The position numbers and the translations under genes are program-made. The notes under the pieces were generated by a model, which did no database searches, was not told the DNA's origin, and saw only the letters and a list, made by a program, of their open reading frames with translations. A DNA stretch of 10,865 nucleotides. Source: an uncultured Bacillota bacterium (GTDB lineage: Bacteria > Bacillota > Clostridia > Christensenellales > UBA1242). Of this stretch, positions 6,584-10,865 are shown piece after piece. Numbering within the stretch: the stretch's first letter is position 1; each line of letters begins with the position of its first letter. Location of the stretch: NCBI GenBank assembly GCA_937889705.1, contig CALBYO010000048.1, forward strand, positions 1-10,865. Reading direction: 5' to 3'.

Positions 6584-6615
6584 AAAAAGGCCTTGCTATT
6601 TTGCAAGGCTTTTTT
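6584..6615 (+). terminator. Terminator of the alaS-DUF1858 unit
   Basis: A perfect 7-bp GC-rich stem (GCCTTGC, 6590-6596, with GCAAGGC, 6603-6609) and a 6-base loop are flanked by A5 and T6 tracts that extend the pairing. It lies 15 bases after the stop codon. Confidence 0.92.
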
Positions 6616-6658
6616 AACACATTTTTATATAAATTCATATATAAAGCAGAGGCAAAAT

Positions 6659-7138
6659 TTGGCTGATTTAAAAGTTAAAAAGAAATATCCGCTTATAAAA
6701 AATCTTTGCAAGAACTCATATTATTGTGGAATTTTGCAAAATTTATTTGCTGGAAATGAAAGCGAATGCGTGATGCTTATGCAAATAAAATATCAAATCA
6801 GTGTTTTGAGTGAATTTTATGAAAACTATGCTGAGATTTTAAGAAATATTTGCGCAAGTGACCTATTGCATGAAGAACTTTTGTCGCACGCGATTTTGAT
6901 GTGTGGGGGCGACCCAATTTACGCGAATGCTCAAAACAAATGGCTCGGCGGCAGGCAAGTTGATTATGTGAAAGATGTAAAGCAAATAATATCTTACGAT
7001 ATTGAACTTAAAGAAAAAATAATTTTAGATTACAAAATTGCCATTGCCAAGATTGAAAATTTTGAAATTAAATCGCTGCTTGCAAGCATTTTGCAAGATG
7101 AAGAAAGTCATTTAAGACAACTAAAAAGTATAAAATAA
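6659..7138 (+). CDS. Ferritin-like diiron-fold protein
   Basis: A four-helix protein resembling the rubrerythrin/bacterioferritin-like proteins of Clostridia, probably binding two metal ions; the activity is unknown. The 159 residues show the family pattern: AGNESECVMLMQ with Glu36 in helix 1, a DLLHEELLSHAILMCGGDP block (68-86) in helix 2 with the diagnostic GGDPxY turn, DIELKEKIILDY (114-125) in helix 3, and DEESHLRQL (147-155) in helix 4, whose ExxH is Glu148/His151. Helix 2 has D68-x-x-H71 where relatives usually have ExxH, a conservative but notable ligand change. The start chosen is TTG at 6659, with AGAGG (6648-6652) 6 bases upstream. A longer in-frame reading from 6593 begins inside the upstream terminator stem and is not credible. 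AT-rich sequence at 6616-6645 may hold a promoter, but no -35 is clear. Confidence 0.8.
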   Translation: MADLKVKKKYPLIKNLCKNSYYCGILQNLFAGNESECVMLMQIKYQISVLSEFYENYAEILRNICASDLLHEELLSHAILMCGGDPIYANAQNKWLGGRQVDYVKDVKQIISYDIELKEKIILDYKIAIAKIENFEIKSLLASILQDEESHLRQLKSIK

Positions 7139-7164
7139 AAAAACTCGCTAATTGCGAGTTTTTT
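7137..7164. terminator. Bidirectional terminator between ferritin-like gene and rel
   Basis: An A7 tract, CTCGC (7144-7148), loop TAATT, GCGAG (7154-7158) and T6 make a hairpin usable on both strands. It ends the ferritin-like gene on the plus strand and rel on the minus strand. The last two T of the plus-strand run belong to the rel stop codon. Confidence 0.85.
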
Positions 7165-9061
7165 ATTTCCAGTTAACTTCAATCAATCTATCTGGGTCAA
7201 AGAATGATATGTTTGGACATTGTTTTCTATGAACAACTATGCCTTGTCCGTGTGATACAAACCCAACAATATCATCGCCTTTGATAGGGCAACAACATTT
7301 TGCAAACTTAATTAACAAATTGTTAACGCCTTTAACATTTACAGAACTTTCGTGTGGATTGTAGTTTTCTGATGGTTCGTGAATTATAATTTCTTTCTTG
7401 GCGTTCTTTTCGATGTCTGCTTCATAAATATGAACAAGTTTACCAGCAACAATCTTTGCAGATGACGAACCATAACCAATGCTTGCGAAAATTTCGTCAA
7501 CAGTTGAAAAACAACTTTTTTCAAGAAGTGTTTCAAAATATTTTTTATCTGTTATTTTGCTGACGGAATATCCGGCGTTTTTGATAGCCTGTTCAAGCAT
7601 CATTTTACCTGCTTTGATATTTTCGTCCTTCATTTCCTTGCGGAAAAATTGCAAAATTTTGTTTCTCGCAGCAGGTGTTTTTATTATTTTCAACCAGTCC
7701 CTTGATGGTCCTTTTGAATTTGGGTTGGTTATGATTTCAACGATGTCGCCATTTTCAAGCGGTTTTGTAATTGGCTGCATTTTGCCGTTTACTTTTGCGC
7801 CTATACACTTATTTCCAACATCAGAATGAATAGCGTAAGCAAAATCAATAGCGGTGGATTCAGCAGGCAAGTGCAAAACTTTGCCTTTTGGAGTTTGAAC
7901 AAAGATTTCGCCATCATAAATGTCCACCTTCAAACTTTCAATAAGTTCTTCACTGGTCATTTGCTTTTCTTTTTCCATTATTTCCCTGATCCAGCCAAGA
8001 CGCTCGTCAAGAGAATCAAGTTTTGTGCGCTTTTCTTTATACATCCAGTGTGCGGCGATACCAAATTCTGCGCATCTGTGCATTTCTTTCGTTCTGATTT
8101 GAATTTCAACAGGCACGCCTTCAAACATGACAGTTGTATGTAAAGATTGATAGCCGTTTGATTTTGGTATTGCGATATAATCTTTAAATCTATTTTGAAG
8201 TGGTGTTACTTGGCTGTTGATTTTGCCGAGAAGGGCATAACAATCTTCAACACTATTTAAAATCGCACGAACAGCAACAAGGTCGTAAATTTTATCTAAA
8301 TTGCCGTTTTTTTGCTTCAATTTTTTATAAATACTGAAAATGTGCTTTTTTCTGCCCATAACTTCGCCGTTAATGCCAAGTTCTTTCATGTATTTTCTAA
8401 CTTCGTCTTTTAAGTGATTAACGATTACTTCGCGCTCTTTATATTTCTTTTCAACTGCTGAACTTATTTTTTCATATTGCTCTGGATATAAATTTTTAAA
8501 AGCCAAATCTTCAAGTTCGCTTTTGATGCTTGAAAGACCAAGTCTGCTTGCAAGTGGAGCAAAAAGTTCAAGCGTCTGTTTGCTTTTTAGTTTTGTTTGC
8601 TCTTCAAGCGTTTTATCTTTTGAAATAACTTGAAGTTCTGCAAGCACAAAGCAAAGTTTAACAATGATAACGCGAATGTCTTTTGCCAATGCAAAGAACA
8701 TTTTTCTTATATTTTCCGCTTCTTCTTGTTCGTTTTGATAGTCTATTTCAATAAGTTTTTTTAATGAGTGCAAAAAATTTAAAACATCTTCGCCATAAAC
8801 TTGTTTGATATTGTTTTTAAATTCAGCACGAATTTTTTCAAGTTCTTTAACTTTTGCTTCTTCAATATTGCCAAGAGCCATGTCCATTTTATTTACAACG
8901 CCCACTTTGCAATATGGATAGTATAAAATAGAAGACAACAAACAAGTTTCGTCTAAGTTCATTGTTTTTAAAATATTCATAGCGTTTGTAGTTATATTTT
9001 TTTCAAGGTCAGAATATAACTTTTCGCTAAATTCGTTTGCAAGTTTTAATTTGTCTTCCAT
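7163..9061 (-). CDS. rel: RelA/SpoT homologue: (p)ppGpp synthetase with degenerate hydrolase domain
   Basis: Long RSH protein that makes (p)ppGpp from ATP and GTP/GDP during starvation. The synthetase core is intact: GRKKHIFSIYKKL (236-248), Asp260 in IYDLVAVRAI, YIAIPKSNGYQSLHTTV (295-311), and Glu319 in VEIQIRT (318-324). TGS domain about 385-446. A helical region follows, then a zinc-finger-like CCCPIKG...HRKQC block (589-615). The N-terminal hydrolase domain keeps its fold marks (ENIRKMFFALAKDIRVIIVK, 116-135) but has lost its site: the usual LLHDxxED reads ILYYPYCK (45-52), and KLADRLHNMR reads KLCFVLAELQ (135-144). The synthetase carries RFKD (291-294), the RxKD form usual in bifunctional Rel, not the ExDD of RelA. 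The protein stops at 632 after the zinc-finger block, so the C-terminal ACT domain is missing (usual length about 730). GAGAGG lies 8 bases upstream of the ATG. Confidence 0.95.
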   Translation of the reverse strand: MEDKLKLANEFSEKLYSDLEKNITTNAMNILKTMNLDETCLLSSILYYPYCKVGVVNKMDMALGNIEEAKVKELEKIRAEFKNNIKQVYGEDVLNFLHSLKKLIEIDYQNEQEEAENIRKMFFALAKDIRVIIVKLCFVLAELQVISKDKTLEEQTKLKSKQTLELFAPLASRLGLSSIKSELEDLAFKNLYPEQYEKISSAVEKKYKEREVIVNHLKDEVRKYMKELGINGEVMGRKKHIFSIYKKLKQKNGNLDKIYDLVAVRAILNSVEDCYALLGKINSQVTPLQNRFKDYIAIPKSNGYQSLHTTVMFEGVPVEIQIRTKEMHRCAEFGIAAHWMYKEKRTKLDSLDERLGWIREIMEKEKQMTSEELIESLKVDIYDGEIFVQTPKGKVLHLPAESTAIDFAYAIHSDVGNKCIGAKVNGKMQPITKPLENGDIVEIITNPNSKGPSRDWLKIIKTPAARNKILQFFRKEMKDENIKAGKMMLEQAIKNAGYSVSKITDKKYFETLLEKSCFSTVDEIFASIGYGSSSAKIVAGKLVHIYEADIEKNAKKEIIIHEPSENYNPHESSVNVKGVNNLLIKFAKCCCPIKGDDIVGFVSHGQGIVVHRKQCPNISFFDPDRLIEVNWK

Positions 9062-9087
9062 AATAAAAACCTCTCGCTTACAACTAT

Positions 9088-9116
9088 ATAATATTTAAAA
9101 CGGCGATTTTTTCAAA
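9088..9116 (-). promoter_or_regulatory. Possible rel promoter
   Basis: On the minus strand, TTTGAA (9116-9111) and a 17-bp spacer precede TATTAT (9093-9088). The -35 match is only fair. A start near 9081 would give a leader of about 20 bases that contains the GAGAGG ribosome site. Confidence 0.4.
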
Positions 9117-9133
9117 ATGTTTTTAAAGTTTTA

Positions 9134-9162
9134 TTTCAATATTTGAAATACTATGTTACAAT
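9134..9162 (+). promoter_or_regulatory. Predicted rsmD promoter giving a leaderless transcript
   Basis: TACAAT (9157-9162) has an extended -10 TGT at 9154-9156. A weak -35, TTTCAA (9134-9139), sits 17 bp upstream. Six bases (AAACTC) separate the -10 box from the rsmD ATG at 9169, so the expected transcription start is the start codon itself. Confidence 0.57.
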
Positions 9163-9168
9163 AAACTC

Positions 9169-9738
9169 ATGAGAATAATTGCAGGAAAATATAAGAATAA
9201 AAAAATCGAATTTGTATTTGAAGAAAAAACAAGGCCAACGGCAGATATGGTTAGACAAGCGCTTTTCACAAAACTTCAATTTGAATTTCCAATGGATAAT
9301 TGTTTAGACTTGTTCGCTGGCAGTGGTTCGCTTGGGCTTGAAGCACTGTCAAGAGATGCAAATCATGTCTATTTTGTTGAGAACAATCGCCAAAATGTTA
9401 AAGTGGTTGAAAATAATTTGAAAGATTTTAAAATTGAATACGATATGAACTCGTACAGTACGGATAAAAGTGCCAGTTTAATTTTTAATGATTATTTAGT
9501 TGCACTTAATAGATTTGACATCAAGTTTAATTTGATTATGATAGACCCACCTTACGCGAGTGACTTTTACGAAAAGGCATTGCAAGTCATATTTGAAAGA
9601 AATTTGCTGGAAGATGACGGATACATTGTTTTGGAGCATGACGAAAATAGGAAATTTGGAAATTTACCTTTTGAAATTGTAAGTCAAAAAAAATATGGTA
9701 GGAAATGCCTAACTTACCTGCAAAAAGGGCAGTTATAG
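9169..9738 (+). CDS. rsmD: 16S rRNA (guanine966-N2)-methyltransferase RsmD
   Basis: SAM-dependent methyltransferase that modifies G966 of 16S rRNA in the assembled 30S subunit. The 189 residues are the usual family length. Evidence in order: the family start MRIIAGKYKNKKI (1-13), TRPTADMVRQALF (21-33), SAM-binding motif I DLFAGSGSLGLEAL (47-60), the acidic FVEN after strand 2 (69-72), and catalytic motif IV IDPPY (125-129), with LEHDE in the late strand. The ATG at 9169 matches the family start, and no Shine-Dalgarno precedes it; see the promoter. It is divergent from rel. In many Bacillota rsmD is followed by coaD, which is not the case here. No clear terminator follows before the next promoter. 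Confidence 0.95.
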   Translation: MRIIAGKYKNKKIEFVFEEKTRPTADMVRQALFTKLQFEFPMDNCLDLFAGSGSLGLEALSRDANHVYFVENNRQNVKVVENNLKDFKIEYDMNSYSTDKSASLIFNDYLVALNRFDIKFNLIMIDPPYASDFYEKALQVIFERNLLEDDGYIVLEHDENRKFGNLPFEIVSQKKYGRKCLTYLQKGQL

Positions 9739-9790
9739 CCATTGAAAGATAGTCAAAAGGCACAAAAAAGCGTAGAAAAAGTTGTTTAAA

Positions 9791-9816
9791 GGTCACAAAT
9801 GTAAATTGTGTAAACC
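9791..9816. repeat. Imperfect inverted repeat upstream of small gene
   Basis: CACAA (9794-9798) and TTGTG (9806-9810) flank a 7-base centre, with outer GGT/ACC offset by a TAA bulge. It lies about 30 bases upstream of the -35 box of the 66-residue gene and could be an operator or a weak hairpin. Such short repeats arise by chance in AT-rich DNA. I see nothing else in the spacer from 9739 to 9847. Confidence 0.25.
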
Positions 9817-9847
9817 TAACAAATTTGAAAAAAATGGTCAAAAAGTC

Positions 9848-9877
9848 TAGACAAAATCATTTTTGATAGTGTATAAT
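9848..9877 (+). promoter_or_regulatory. Strong promoter of the 66-residue gene
   Basis: TAGACA (9848-9853, one mismatch), an 18-bp spacer and a consensus TATAAT (9872-9877). Predicted start near 9884, leaving a leader of about 34 bases with AAGGAGG at 9903-9909. Confidence 0.75.
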
Positions 9878-9917
9878 ATTGCCAGAAAGTAGCAATCTAA
9901 AAAAGGAGGAAATAATT

Positions 9918-10118
9918 TTGAAAGTTGAAAAACCTGGTGACCTTCCTTTTGATGTTTCGCAAGAAACGCTTGATTTATGGACAATATTTACTTCATGCCC
10001 TATCGAAAGGGGCAAGATTAGCGTTTACAACGCATTTTCAAAGGCGAGAGAAAGGGCTTATACTAATTTAAACAATAAAATAAAATTGTCAGAACACGAT
10101 AAAGGAATGGATATGTAA
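9918..10118 (+). CDS. Small protein of unknown function, 66 aa
   Basis: I do not recognise this protein. It is a 66-residue soluble-looking chain starting MKVEKPGDLPFDVSQETLDL, with one Cys in TSCPIERGKISVYNAF (39-44 region onwards in the middle of the chain), a mixed-charge helix-like SKARERAYTNLNNKI and a tail ending in GMDM. There is no signal peptide or membrane segment. The start is TTG at 9918, set by a full AAGGAGG (9903-9909) 8 bases upstream; an ATG-free in-frame extension to 9879 lies before that site and is rejected. A near-consensus promoter, a canonical ribosome site and a following terminator argue that it is a real, well-expressed single gene between rsmD and recO. Confidence 0.75.
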   Translation: MKVEKPGDLPFDVSQETLDLWTIFTSCPIERGKISVYNAFSKARERAYTNLNNKIKLSEHDKGMDM

Positions 10119-10119
10119 A

Positions 10120-10146
10120 ATAGCAAATTAAATTTGCTATTTTTTT
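10120..10146 (+). terminator. Terminator after the 66-residue gene
   Basis: A 9-bp stem (ATAGCAAAT, 10120-10128, with ATTTGCTAT, 10132-10140), a tight TAA loop and a T7 tract start 1 base after the stop codon. Its 3' arm contains the probable -35 box of recO. Confidence 0.82.
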
Positions 10147-10161
10147 ATTTTGATATATAAT
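10134..10161 (+). promoter_or_regulatory. Predicted recO promoter giving a leaderless transcript
   Basis: TTGCTA (10134-10139), a 16-bp spacer and a consensus TATAAT (10156-10161). Six bases (ATCTAT) separate the -10 box from the recO ATG at 10168, with no ribosome site. The -35 lies inside the preceding terminator stem. Confidence 0.58.
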
Positions 10162-10167
10162 ATCTAT

Positions 10168-10865
10168 ATGGCAGATATAGTAGTTAAAGGCATAGTTTTG
10201 GGCGGATTAAATTATAAGGAGAAAGATAAACTCCTTCATGTTTTTACGCTTGAAAAAGGGCTGATAACTTGTAAACTTGTTGGCGTGCTTTCGGCTAACG
10301 CAAAACTAAAAAATGTGAAAGAACCATTTTGTTTTGCGGAGTTTAATTTGAATTATAAACAGTCAAATCAAGATAGCGTTATATACACAGTTACATCGGC
10401 AAATATAATTGAAAGTTTTTACAATATTGTCTCAGATTTAGACAAGTTTTATGCCGGTTGCGCAATATTAGAAATTATAAAAAAAGTCGCGCCTGTGGAA
10501 AGTGCAAACGAGCCGCTTTTTATTGAAAGTTTAAAGGCGTTAAAAGCAATCGCTTTTGAAGATGTTGCCCCAGAAGTCGTTTTAGTTAAGTTTTTAATAT
10601 CAATATTTGAAGCAATGGGCTATGCTTTGTCGCTTGATAAATGTGCAGTATGTGGAGATAACTTTGTTGGGAAAAGGTACTTCAATATGGACAGCGGCGA
10701 AATTGTTTGTTTTTCGTGCAGAAGTTTTAATTGGCAAGAAATTTCAAATCTTACGCACGCATGTTTAAGGCTTATTTCAAACACAGATTATGACAAATTG
10801 CACAATTTAAAATTAAAAAAAGAAGGCATAGAAACTTTACAAAAAAGTACCGTTGCTGTTTTTGG
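10168..10865 (+). CDS. recO: DNA repair protein RecO (3' partial)
   Basis: RecO binds single-stranded DNA and, with RecR, helps load RecA in RecF-pathway gap repair. The gene runs off the window after 232 codons of a family that is usually about 240-260 residues, so nearly all of it is present. The N-terminal OB-fold part matches: VVKGIVLGGLNYKEKDKLLH (5-24), then VFTLEKGLITCKLVGV (25-40). A helical middle follows, then the four-cysteine zinc-binding motif CAVC (159-162) and CFSC (181-184), around the SGEIV turn. I translated it by hand from the sequence. The ATG at 10168 gives the family-like start MADIVVKGIV and has no Shine-Dalgarno site. It is the first gene of a new transcription unit. 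Confidence 0.9.
   Translation, partial: MADIVVKGIVLGGLNYKEKDKLLHVFTLEKGLITCKLVGVLSANAKLKNVKEPFCFAEFNLNYKQSNQDSVIYTVTSANIIESFYNIVSDLDKFYAGCAILEIIKKVAPVESANEPLFIESLKALKAIAFEDVAPEVVLVKFLISIFEAMGYALSLDKCAVCGDNFVGKRYFNMDSGEIVCFSCRSFNWQEISNLTHACLRLISNTDYDKLHNLKLKKEGIETLQKSTVAVF

Noticed and set aside
6593..6658. Longer N-terminus for the ferritin-like protein starting at TTG 6593
   Set aside because: That start lies inside the upstream terminator stem, has no ribosome site, and the added residues do not resemble the family.
7479..8143. Open frames on the plus strand opposite rel
   Set aside because: They are antisense to conserved synthetase and TGS coding sequence, lack ribosome sites and have low-complexity Phe/Ser-rich products typical of reversed AT-rich genes.
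9143..9162. TTGAAA (9143-9148) as the -35 box for rsmD
   Set aside because: Only 8 bp separate it from TACAAT, too short for a promoter. The extended TGT makes a strong -35 unnecessary.
1..10865. CRISPR array, insertion sequence, tRNA or toxin-antitoxin pair
   Set aside because: I saw no spaced direct repeats, transposase motifs, terminal inverted repeats or tRNA cloverleaf. The unknown genes stand alone and do not form pairs.

Overview
The window is low-GC (roughly one third G+C), densely coded bacterial chromosome, and the genes are core housekeeping ones. The gene set (RbgA/YlqF-type GTPase, an rplS leader, a long RelA/SpoT homologue, a DUF1858 redox protein, strong AGGAGG-type ribosome sites on several genes, TTG starts) points to the Bacillota, most likely an uncultivated Clostridia-like lineage. 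This is inferred from protein resemblance by eye; no search was run.

Layout. The left edge cuts into deoD (purine nucleoside phosphorylase), which ends at a terminator. A tight operon follows: trmD - rbgA - yraN (tRNA m1G37 methylation, 50S assembly, YraN nuclease-fold protein). rplS (ribosomal protein L19) has its own promoter and a short structured leader. Two terminators separate it from a convergent, unrecognised 284-residue gene that has a perfect-consensus promoter. Upstream on the same minus strand lies a short YigZ/IMPACT protein, divergent from alaS. alaS encodes a compact alanyl-tRNA synthetase and is followed by a small DUF1858 CxxC protein, a terminator, and a ferritin-like diiron protein. 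That gene converges on a minus-strand long RelA/SpoT homologue. Divergent from rel is rsmD (16S rRNA m2G966 methyltransferase), then a 66-residue unknown with a strong promoter and ribosome site, a terminator, and recO running off the right edge.

Functionally this is mostly translation: tRNA modification and charging, ribosome assembly, rRNA methylation, L19 and stringent-response signalling, with nucleoside salvage, a redox/iron pair and recombination repair at the sides.

Two things stand out. First, four genes (trmD, yigZ, rsmD, recO) lack a ribosome-binding site, and each has a -10 box ending exactly 6 bases before its ATG. Transcription should therefore begin at the start codon, giving leaderless mRNAs. 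Their neighbours have Shine-Dalgarno sites and longer leaders. Second, several core proteins are trimmed: AlaRS lacks its C-terminal C-Ala region and an internal segment, Rel lacks the ACT domain and has a dead hydrolase site, and YigZ is only its N-terminal domain. I found no mobile element, CRISPR array, tRNA or rRNA. No gene-free stretch exceeds 300 bases.
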